Assembly: GCF_000023885.1 (NCBI RefSeq) | Contig: NC_013165.1 | Location: 930,001-994,000, forward strand | DNA: 64,000 nt | Direction: 5' to 3' | Source of the DNA: Slackia heliotrinireducens DSM 20476 | GTDB lineage: Bacteria > Actinomycetota > Coriobacteriia > Coriobacteriales > Eggerthellaceae | Shown: in pieces, positions 56,737-64,000 of the stretch | Position numbering within the stretch: the first letter of the stretch is position 1 | Layout of the letters: each line of letters opens with the position of its first letter | Program-made: the position numbers and the translations under genes | The notes under the pieces: model-generated | Databases searched by the model: none | Told to the model about the DNA's origin: nothing | What the model saw: only the letters and a program-made list of their open reading frames with translations

Positions 56737-59700
56737 AGAAACGCTCACACCTCCTCAGAGGGCAAGCGTCGAAACTTTGGACCGGCCGCTTGTCATTTCT
56801 GCAGGTGCCGGCAGCGGCAAAACGTTCACGTTGACGCAGCGAATCGCCTGGGCTTTGCTTCCCGGCTCGGGCGAGGGGGGCGATCCTTTCGTCGACAGCA
56901 TCGATGAGGTCATGGCCATTACGTTCACCACCAAGGCGGCCCAGGAGATCAAGGCGCGTGTGAAGAGTACCCTACGGGCGGAAGGCATGGTGGAGGAGTC
57001 GCTGAAGGTCGATTCCGCGTGGATCTCCACCATCCACGGGATGTGTTCGCGCATCCTGCGGGAACATGCGTTGGAAATCGGCATCGACCCGGCGTTCACG
57101 GTGTTGAACGAAGCGGACGCGACCGACATGATGGAGCGTGCCATCCAGACCGTGCTCTCCCAGGCCGATGAGCTGATGTCTCCCGAAGGCATGGACGGGC
57201 TGTTCGCCGAGTACTCCATCAGACCCAACGCTTTCGGCGGCGAATCCATCGAGCGCATGATTCGCTCTTTGGCAAATGCGGCGGCCTCGTCGCCTGCGGG
57301 ATTCGATGCCCTGCGCGTGCCGCCAGAAGGGCGCGGTTGGACAGACCTGCTTCGTGCAGCGTGGCAGACCTGGGAAGACATGGGCGGGGTGGTGCGCAAC
57401 CTGAAGGCCAGCGCCACCAGGGATGCCCTGCTTGCCAAGGGGGATGACGCCGCCGAGGCGGTGCAGGCCTTGCTTATGTCAGGGGAGGAGCCTACTCCTG
57501 AGGCGTGCCTGGAGATTCTTTCCCAGTTCCCCGATCCGAACGGCCGTATCGGACGCAGCGACGAGGCGTATTGCGAAGGCAAACCGAGGTGGAAGCAGAT
57601 GTGGTCGCTTTTGGCGGGAGAGGCTTTGTGCAAGCTGTCTCGCCCGTTCGTCAACGATCTGATCACCTTGTCCAAACGGGTGCTTAAGGAATACGAGGCC
57701 CTGAAATCGGCGGCGTACGCACTGGACAACACCGACCTTCTGGTACTGGCGTTCAGGGCGTTCGACCAGCATCCCGAAATAGCCGACCAATACGCGCGAA
57801 CATTCAAGCTGGTCATGATCGACGAGTTCCAAGACACCGACCAGCTGCAGATAGACATGATCTCCCACATGGCGGGCGAAGGTTTGGAGCGGCTGTGCAC
57901 GGTGGGCGACGCCCAGCAGAGCATCTACCGTTTCCGCGGGGCGGACGTGGACGTGTACCGCCGGCATGTGGAGCGGATGCAGAAGCGCGACGATGCGGTG
58001 TATGTGGAGCTGCACGATAACTTCCGCAGCCATGCAGACGTGCTGTCGTTCGTGGACTGCCTGTTCGGCCGAAGCTGGATGTTCGGCGATGCCTTCATGT
58101 CGTTGGCGCCTGGCCGAAACGAAGCCAAGGTGAAGCGGCCGTACCGCAGCGACACACCTCGCATCCAGCTGCAACTGGTGGAACGGGAGCAGCGCGACAC
58201 CGCCGCCGAGAGGGCGACTGGAGCCGACGCCTGCCGCATCGAGGCGCTGGGCATCGCGAAGCGGTTCTCCGAGCTGCGCCGGGCCGGCCATCCGTCGTCC
58301 GACATGGTGGTGCTGCTGGGGCGTATGACCAATGCAGACGTGTACGCCCAGGTCCTGCGCGATGCGGGTTTCGAGTGCGTCATAGCGGGCGGCTCCCTGT
58401 TCGGCAAGATGCCCGAAACTCTTGTGGTGCTGCGCCTTCTGCAGGTCGCAGCCGACCCCAACGATGCACCGGCGCTTTTCGAAGTGCTGACCAGCGATAT
58501 GTTCGCCCTGTCCGCCGACGACCTATTAGAGCTCGCCACGGACCGCACGGCGAAGGAAGGCCTTCGCAAGCGGGACATCTCCAAGGGGCTGTTCCGCCTG
58601 CATGCCGATATGGAAGAGGGGATGCCGGCAAGCCCGGCGCTCAGGCATGCGGTGGAGGTGCTTCGGGACATGTGCTTCCGGGCGGGCAGCGATGCGCCTG
58701 ATCGGATTTTGACTGAGGCGCTGGTGCGCTCCGGATGGCTTTCCCGCCTGCAGGAGCAAGGGGCCCAGGGCATGGCCGTCGCCGGCAACGTTCTCAAAGC
58801 CGTGCGCATGGCAGGCGACATCTGCCAAGAGAACGTGTGCGGCGTTGCCGCTGCGGCCCGGGAGATGGCGGCCCGGCTCGAAAGCTGCAAAGAGGCGCCG
58901 GGTGCCCTGTCGGCGGAGGCGGGCGACTTCGTGCGCATCATGACCATCCACGCCAGCAAGGGCCTTGAGTTCCCGATCGTCGCTGTGGCCGATTTCGCGA
59001 AGGAACGCCGCTCGTCCGCAGGAAAATTCATGTGCGAAACCATCCGCGGCACAACCTATATATCCCTCATGCCTGGCAACTCCGCCTCCGATCTCGAGGT
59101 GCTTACCAAGCGTGCGAAGGCCTATGCATCCGTCGACCCCGAAAAAGATGACGTTGACCTGATAGGGGCCATCGAAAGTGCGGCGTCCCAAACGGAGCTG
59201 CGCAGCCTGTTGACCGCTTACGGGATTCAGCAGGAAAAGGAGGAATCCCAGCGTCTGCTGTACGTGGCGTTGACCCGCGCCAGCGAGTCGCTGTTCGTAT
59301 CGATGCACGTGAAACGGACCAAGCAGCCGGCGGTCTACATCGACACGATGTCCGACATCCGTGCAGGCCTGATGGCCGCGCAAGGTAATGCCGAAGGCGA
59401 TTTTCCTGATCAGGCCGGCGTGCCGGTGCCGCTTGAGTACGGCGGTTCCGCTCCGGCGCTGTTCACCCGGCTTCCCATCTCACGTGACGTATCGGGCGGC
59501 CTGTCCTATCCCGATGCGCTGCAGGGGTTTGCGGCTACGCTTGTGCCCACACAGGCGAGTTCCACCGTGACGTTGCCTGATCCCGGGCGGGGCATCGTGG
59601 CCGTGGACGGTGCGCCCAGCGTGTTCGACCGGGGCAACGTGCGTAGCTACTCGTCGTTGGAGGAAGCGCTGCCGGCGGGCTTTCTAGAGGGCGAGACCGA

Positions 59701-60484
59701 TGCGTTGGGGACTGCATCCCCGTCGCCTTTCGGTGCGGTTTCGCTGTCCTACGAAACCGAAGACTCCCGAGCCGCCTACGGATCGTCTCAGGATGTGCTG
59801 GACGACCCCTTCGCCGATGACGACGCGTTCTGGGATGAGCTTGCGGCCGACTTGTCGTCCGACACGGACAAGGCGACGGATGTGGGATCGGCGTTCCACG
59901 CGCTGGCCCAATGGTCGGTCGAAATGGCGAACGGGCAGGTGGAAGGCGAGGGCCATGCGGTTCCTCTTCCTGTTCCCGACGCGCAGCGCATCGCTGCGGT
60001 CATGAAGGTCAACGGAGTGGATGCGGCTAGCCATGTCCGCCTTGAGGAAGCGTTGCTCCGCTGGTACGGAAGTGACGCATGCGCCCGAGCGCTGGCCTGT
60101 AAGAACCTTCAGGCCGAAGCCCCGTTCTTCGTGACGGTCCCGGATGATGGCGGCACGGAGCTGTATCTGGAGGGCTCCATCGACCTGCTGGCTTCCGATG
60201 GAGGCTTCGATCAGGCTTACATCGTCGACTACAAGACCGGCGGGCACGAGGACGAAACGTCTGAGAAGCTGCAGACCAAGCACCTTCTGCAGGCAACATG
60301 CTATGCGTATGCGCTGTTCACGCAGGGATATGGTCGGGTCGACCTTTCTTTCGTCCGCGTCGAGCAGGAAGACGCCGATGCCCCAGGCCAGCCCCAGTGC
60401 GTGAACTACTCCTTCACGCTCGAGGACGCCCCCGTCTTGGCGAAGCGCATCCTGTCGGCCTACAAGGCAGGCGGGCGGTCATGA
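56729..60484 (+). CDS. addA: AddA-type helicase-nuclease
   Basis: 1251 aa. SF1 helicase motifs: I ISAGAGSGKTFTLTQR, II VMIDEFQDTD, III VGDAQQSIYRFRGAD, and later MTIHASKGLEFPIV and LLYVALTRA. The C-terminal RecB-type nuclease has GSAFHALAQW, EGSIDLL and IVDYKTGG. The start ATG overlaps the addB stop and the end overlaps the vsr start, so the three genes are translationally coupled. Double-strand-break repair and degradation of foreign linear DNA. Confidence 0.94.
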   Translation: MNKETLTPPQRASVETLDRPLVISAGAGSGKTFTLTQRIAWALLPGSGEGGDPFVDSIDEVMAITFTTKAAQEIKARVKSTLRAEGMVEESLKVDSAWISTIHGMCSRILREHALEIGIDPAFTVLNEADATDMMERAIQTVLSQADELMSPEGMDGLFAEYSIRPNAFGGESIERMIRSLANAAASSPAGFDALRVPPEGRGWTDLLRAAWQTWEDMGGVVRNLKASATRDALLAKGDDAAEAVQALLMSGEEPTPEACLEILSQFPDPNGRIGRSDEAYCEGKPRWKQMWSLLAGEALCKLSRPFVNDLITLSKRVLKEYEALKSAAYALDNTDLLVLAFRAFDQHPEIADQYARTFKLVMIDEFQDTDQLQIDMISHMAGEGLERLCTVGDAQQSIYRFRGADVDVYRRHVERMQKRDDAVYVELHDNFRSHADVLSFVDCLFGRSWMFGDAFMSLAPGRNEAKVKRPYRSDTPRIQLQLVEREQRDTAAERATGADACRIEALGIAKRFSELRRAGHPSSDMVVLLGRMTNADVYAQVLRDAGFECVIAGGSLFGKMPETLVVLRLLQVAADPNDAPALFEVLTSDMFALSADDLLELATDRTAKEGLRKRDISKGLFRLHADMEEGMPASPALRHAVEVLRDMCFRAGSDAPDRILTEALVRSGWLSRLQEQGAQGMAVAGNVLKAVRMAGDICQENVCGVAAAAREMAARLESCKEAPGALSAEAGDFVRIMTIHASKGLEFPIVAVADFAKERRSSAGKFMCETIRGTTYISLMPGNSASDLEVLTKRAKAYASVDPEKDDVDLIGAIESAASQTELRSLLTAYGIQQEKEESQRLLYVALTRASESLFVSMHVKRTKQPAVYIDTMSDIRAGLMAAQGNAEGDFPDQAGVPVPLEYGGSAPALFTRLPISRDVSGGLSYPDALQGFAATLVPTQASSTVTLPDPGRGIVAVDGAPSVFDRGNVRSYSSLEEALPAGFLEGETDALGTASPSPFGAVSLSYETEDSRAAYGSSQDVLDDPFADDDAFWDELAADLSSDTDKATDVGSAFHALAQWSVEMANGQVEGEGHAVPLPVPDAQRIAAVMKVNGVDAASHVRLEEALLRWYGSDACARALACKNLQAEAPFFVTVPDDGGTELYLEGSIDLLASDGGFDQAYIVDYKTGGHEDETSEKLQTKHLLQATCYAYALFTQGYGRVDLSFVRVEQEDADAPGQPQCVNYSFTLEDAPVLAKRILSAYKAGGRS

Positions 60485-60921
60485 CGAGCAAGGCTCCCCA
60501 TTTCGAGAACGTGTCTCCGGCCGTACACAAGAGCATGACGTCGAACAAGGGCAAGAACACCAAGCCTGAACTGCTGGTGCGCAAACGACTTCGCGAAGAC
60601 GGGCTTCTGGGGTACCGCGTGCACTGGAAGGTGCCGGGGCACCCCGATGTGGCATGGCCTGGCAAGAAGGTCGCGATCTTCGTCCACGGCTGCTTCTGGC
60701 ACCGTTGCCCGCACTGCCAGCTTCCCGTGCCGAAGACGAATCAGGAATACTGGATCCCTAAGTTCGAGCGCAATGTCGAGCGGGACCGAGAGAACATTGC
60801 CAAGCTGGAATCCGACGGTTGGCGCGTGCATGTCATTTGGGAATGCGAGTTGAAAAAGAAGAACGTCGAGGCCACGTTCGACACGCTTCTGCCCGAACTC
60901 CATAAGGAATTGGGCAAGTAG
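60481..60921 (+). CDS. vsr: Very short patch repair endonuclease (Vsr)
   Basis: 146 aa. KSMTSNKGKNTKPELLVRKRL, HPDVAWPGKKVAIFVHGCFWHRCPHC with the catalytic Asp and zinc ligands, and the PKTNQEYWIPKFERNVERDREN signature. Nicks 5' of T in G:T mismatches arising from deaminated 5-methylcytosine. ATGA overlap with addA. No cytosine methyltransferase gene is adjacent, unlike the classic dcm-vsr pair. Confidence 0.93.
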   Translation: MTSKAPHFENVSPAVHKSMTSNKGKNTKPELLVRKRLREDGLLGYRVHWKVPGHPDVAWPGKKVAIFVHGCFWHRCPHCQLPVPKTNQEYWIPKFERNVERDRENIAKLESDGWRVHVIWECELKKKNVEATFDTLLPELHKELGK

Positions 60922-61293
60922 CGGACACGCTCCGTCGCCGTAGCTTATCATGCGGGTGAGCGGCGGTCCTCATTCGATAAGAGCCGTTTGCCCCTCGTAT
61001 CGCCCCGATGCTTCCGCATCGTTTTGCCGAACCTCGCATTTTCGAGAGGGGTTCTCCACGGAGCCGACACATTTTAATCCGCTTGCCGACAAGAGCGGCG
61101 TCACTTGCCGTTGAACACCGAAATCGTTCAGGAACGCGCGGTTCGCACTGATATAGTTACGACGTATTTGTGCGTTCTGTCGAAGGTCCAAAGGGTGGGC
61201 TGCAGGCGCATGGCTTTAATCTCGAGGGCGCTCCTTCGACTAGCGCCTTCCACGGACCTTTAGGCTGAGCTCTGACCTTCAAAGGGGGAAGAC
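60922..61293 (+). promoter_or_regulatory. Long structured leader upstream of nifJ
   Basis: 372 bp without a gene. A weak promoter is possible (TTCAGG 61127-61132, TATAGT 61152-61157). Downstream, AAGGTCC (61183-61189) can pair with GGACCTT (61254-61260) around an inner hairpin GGCGCT/AGCGCC (61227-61232, 61242-61247). AAAGGGGG follows just before the ATG. Confidence 0.45.
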
Positions 61294-64000
61294 ATGACAC
61301 GAAAATTCAAGTCGATGGATGGCAACAACGCCGCGGCGTACGTATCCTATGCGTTCACCGAGGTTGCCGGTATCTATCCGATTACGCCGTCGAGCCCGAT
61401 GGCAGACCTGGTGGACCAGTGGTCTGCTCAGGGTCGGAAGAACATCTTCGGCACCACCGTCAAGGTGTGCGAGATGCAGAGCGAAGGCGGCGCCGCCGGC
61501 ACCGTGCATGGCTCGCTGACCGCGGGCGCGTTGACCACCACCTACACCGCTTCCCAGGGCCTGCTGCTCATGATCCCGAACATGTACAAGATCGCCGCCG
61601 AGCAGCTGCCGGCCGTCTTCCATGTGAGCGCGCGTACCGTGGCAACCCACGCGCTGAACATCTTCGGTGACCACTCCGACGTCATGGCATGCCGTCAGAC
61701 CGGCTTCGCCATGCTGGCCGAAAGCAACGTCCAGGAGATCATGGACCTGTCTGCCGTGGCTCATCTGGCCGCCATCAAGGGCCGCGTTCCGTTCCTGAAC
61801 TTCTTCGACGGCTTCCGCACCTCCCATGAGATTCAGAAGGTCGCCGTTTGGGATTACGCCGACCTCGCCGAAATGTGCGACTTCGACGCTGTGAACGCAT
61901 TCCGCGACCACTGCCTGAATCCCGAGCATCCCGCCATGCGCGGCAGCCATGAGAACGGCGACGTGTTCTTCCAGCACCGCGAGGCCTGCAACAGCGTGTA
62001 CGACGCACTGCCGGCCGTGGTTGAGGATTACATGCACCAGGTCAACGCCAAGCTGGGCACCAACTACGAGCTGTTCAACTATTACGGCGCCGAAGACGCC
62101 GACCGCGTGATCGTGGCCATGGGCAGCTTCTGCGACGTTGCCGAAGAGGTCATCGACTACCTGAACGCCCACGGCGAGAAGGTGGGTTTGATCAAGGTTC
62201 GCCTGTACCGTCCGTTCGTGTCTGCGAAGTTCGCGGCGGCGCTGCCGAAGACCTGCACCAAGCTGGCTGTTCTGGACCGCACCAAGGAGCCGGGTTCGCT
62301 GGGCGAACCTCTGTACCTGGATGTCGTCAGCGCTCTGGCTCATGAGGGCATCACCGGAATCACGGTGTGCGGCGGCCGTTACGGCTTGGGTTCGAAGGAC
62401 ACCCCGCCCGCATCCGTGTTCGCCATCTTCAAGGAGCTCGAGAAGGACGACCCGAAGCGCGAGTTCACCATCGGCATCGTCGACGACGTGACGAACCTGT
62501 CCCTCGAAGAGGATCCGAACTGCCCGAACACCGCTTCCGAAGGCACCATCGAGTGCAAGTTCTGGGGTCTGGGCGGCGACGGCACCGTCGGCGCGAACAA
62601 GAACTCGATCAAGATCATCGGCGACCATACCGACAAGTACGTGCAGGCTTACTTCCAGTACGACTCCAAGAAGACCGGCGGCATCACCGTCAGCCACCTG
62701 CGTTTCGGCGACACGTTCATCCGCAGCCCGTACTATGTGAACAAGGCCGACTTCGTTGCGTGCCACATGCCTGCATACATCACCAAGGGCTTCCCGATCG
62801 TCCGCGACGTCAAGCCGGGCGGCACGCTGCTCATCAACTGCCAGTGGGATCTGGAAGAGCTCGAGCATCATTTGTCCGCCGAAGCCAAGCGTTACATCGC
62901 GGCAAATGATATCAACCTGTACACCATCAACGCCATCGACCTGGCCATCGAAATCGGCATGGGCAAGCGTACCAACACCATCCTTCAGTCCGCATTCTTC
63001 GCGCTGGCCAATGTTTTGCCTGCCGAAGAGGCCATCCAGTACATGAAGGATGCCGCCACGAAGAGCTACATGAAGAAGGGCCAGGACGTGGTGGACAAGA
63101 ACCATCGCGCCATCGAGGTGGGCGCAACCGCCTTCGTCAAGGTCGACGTGCCCGCATCCTGGGCCGACGCCGTTGACGAGACCGTGGTTGAAGAGCTTGA
63201 GGGACGCCCCGAGCTGGTCAAACAGGTCCAGGGCATCATGCGGCCGATCGGTCTGATGAACGGCGACAGCCTGCCTGTTTCCGCCTTCATGGATCACGTG
63301 GACGGCCAGTTCGAATTGGGCGCCGCCGCATACGAGAAGCGCGGCGTTGCCGTGAGCGTCCCTGCTTGGAACGCCGAGAAGTGCATCCAGTGCAACCAGT
63401 GCTCTTTCGCCTGCCCCCATGCCACCATCCGTCCGTTCGCTCTGGACGCCGACGAAGCCGCCGCTGCGCCTGAGAACACCGTGCTGCTGCCGATGAAGGG
63501 CAAGGCCAAGGACCTGTATCAGTACACGCTGGCCGTCTCGCCGATGGACTGCATGGGCTGCGGCGTTTGCGTTGACGTGTGCGCGGGCAACCAGTCAATC
63601 CTGAGGAAGAACCCTGAAGCCAAGCCCGAAGAGCTGGTGCTGCACATGGTTCCGTTGGAGAACCGACTGGACGACCAGAAGGTGTTCGACTACTGCGTGG
63701 CCAACGTGGCCGAAAAACCCGAAATCCAGGGCAATACCGTGAAGGACAGCCAGTTCAAGCAGCCGATGCTCGAGTTCTCCGGCGCCTGCGCAGGCTGCGC
63801 CGAGACCAGCTACGCACGCCTGGTGACCCAGCTGTTCGGCGAGCGCATGTACGTGGCCAACGCCACGGGCTGCAGCTCCATTTGGGGCAACCCGGCTGCG
63901 ACCAGCCCTTACACCACCAACAAGCAGGGCTTCGGTCCCGCATGGAACAACTCCCTGTTCGAGGACAACGCCGAACACGGCCTGGGCATGCTGCTCGGCT
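61294..64000 (+). CDS. nifJ: Pyruvate:ferredoxin (flavodoxin) oxidoreductase, 3' partial
   Basis: 902 codons are visible and the frame runs out of the window. Domains in order: pyrimidine-binding domain I (MDGNNAAAYVSYAFTEVAGIYPITPSSPMADLVD), transketolase-C-like domain, gamma domain, an EKR-type linker, and a 2[4Fe-4S] ferredoxin domain (CIQCNQCSFACPH and CMGCGVCVDVCAGN). Last is the start of the TPP domain with its own cluster ligands (GACAGCAETSYARL, NATGCSSIWGN). Single-chain homodimeric type. Oxidises pyruvate to acetyl-CoA and CO2, reducing ferredoxin or flavodoxin. Confidence 0.97.
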   Translation, partial: MTRKFKSMDGNNAAAYVSYAFTEVAGIYPITPSSPMADLVDQWSAQGRKNIFGTTVKVCEMQSEGGAAGTVHGSLTAGALTTTYTASQGLLLMIPNMYKIAAEQLPAVFHVSARTVATHALNIFGDHSDVMACRQTGFAMLAESNVQEIMDLSAVAHLAAIKGRVPFLNFFDGFRTSHEIQKVAVWDYADLAEMCDFDAVNAFRDHCLNPEHPAMRGSHENGDVFFQHREACNSVYDALPAVVEDYMHQVNAKLGTNYELFNYYGAEDADRVIVAMGSFCDVAEEVIDYLNAHGEKVGLIKVRLYRPFVSAKFAAALPKTCTKLAVLDRTKEPGSLGEPLYLDVVSALAHEGITGITVCGGRYGLGSKDTPPASVFAIFKELEKDDPKREFTIGIVDDVTNLSLEEDPNCPNTASEGTIECKFWGLGGDGTVGANKNSIKIIGDHTDKYVQAYFQYDSKKTGGITVSHLRFGDTFIRSPYYVNKADFVACHMPAYITKGFPIVRDVKPGGTLLINCQWDLEELEHHLSAEAKRYIAANDINLYTINAIDLAIEIGMGKRTNTILQSAFFALANVLPAEEAIQYMKDAATKSYMKKGQDVVDKNHRAIEVGATAFVKVDVPASWADAVDETVVEELEGRPELVKQVQGIMRPIGLMNGDSLPVSAFMDHVDGQFELGAAAYEKRGVAVSVPAWNAEKCIQCNQCSFACPHATIRPFALDADEAAAAPENTVLLPMKGKAKDLYQYTLAVSPMDCMGCGVCVDVCAGNQSILRKNPEAKPEELVLHMVPLENRLDDQKVFDYCVANVAEKPEIQGNTVKDSQFKQPMLEFSGACAGCAETSYARLVTQLFGERMYVANATGCSSIWGNPAATSPYTTNKQGFGPAWNNSLFEDNAEHGLGMLLG

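Noticed and set aside
54709-56748. 679-aa open frame on the minus strand
   Set aside because: Mirror of addB. No family features.
61279-63420. 713-aa open frame on the minus strand
   Set aside because: Antisense to pyruvate:ferredoxin oxidoreductase, whose domains are all recognisable.

Overview
The window looks like chromosome of a high-GC, anaerobic Gram-positive bacterium, most likely an actinobacterium of the Coriobacteriia (Eggerthellaceae-like). The evidence is the GC-rich sequence, a pyruvate:ferredoxin oxidoreductase, a solo lipoprotein-type NrfA, class B sortase with a SpaA/VaFE surface protein, and an AddAB-Vsr operon. I could not run a 16S search, so the genus is open.

Left arm (1-20000): tlyA (cut by the window edge); an elp3 gene divergent from a Trm9-like methyltransferase; a GH3 lipoprotein with a large acidic insert; a VanZ-RDD membrane fusion; a TlpA-like thioredoxin; a MocR regulator whose PLP lysine is arginine; nrfA with an octamer-repeat control region; a coiled-coil protein with a degenerate GIY-YIG-like domain; threonine aldolase; rpsB-tsf; and a class B sortase directly behind its NlpC/P60-SpaA-VaFE substrate.

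Integrated element (20005-33167): 13.1 kb bounded by a 50-bp direct repeat made of the 3' end of tRNA-Ala(GGC). It carries a tyrosine integrase, HTH and excisionase-like regulators, a primase, a RepA-like helicase and a complete HK97-type head and packaging set (portal, prohead protease, major capsid, connector, HNH, TerS, TerL, head-tail adaptor). It has no tail, tape-measure, baseplate, holin or endolysin gene. This is the layout of a capsid-forming phage satellite that would borrow tails and lysis from a helper phage, and is the most exciting object in the window. A strong promoter with overlapping palindromes precedes the packaging genes, and a related half-site lies in the integrase/regulator divergent promoter. 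Repeated putative integrase arm sites sit at both ends, and the element brings its own terminator for the tRNA gene it occupies.

Right arm (33200-64000): Mrp/Nbp35-type Fe-S carrier ATPase, class A PBP with a Pro-Glu repeat tail, U32 peptidase family protein, tyrS, a 16S-23S-5S rRNA operon without spacer tRNA, a HEAT-like protein, aconitase, a large unknown membrane protein, the rplJ-rplL operon with an attenuator leader, YbaK, tRNA-Glu(UUC), addB-addA-vsr with overlapping ends, and the first 902 codons of pyruvate:ferredoxin oxidoreductase. Start sites were moved from the longest frame wherever ribosome-binding sites or gene overlap argued for it.
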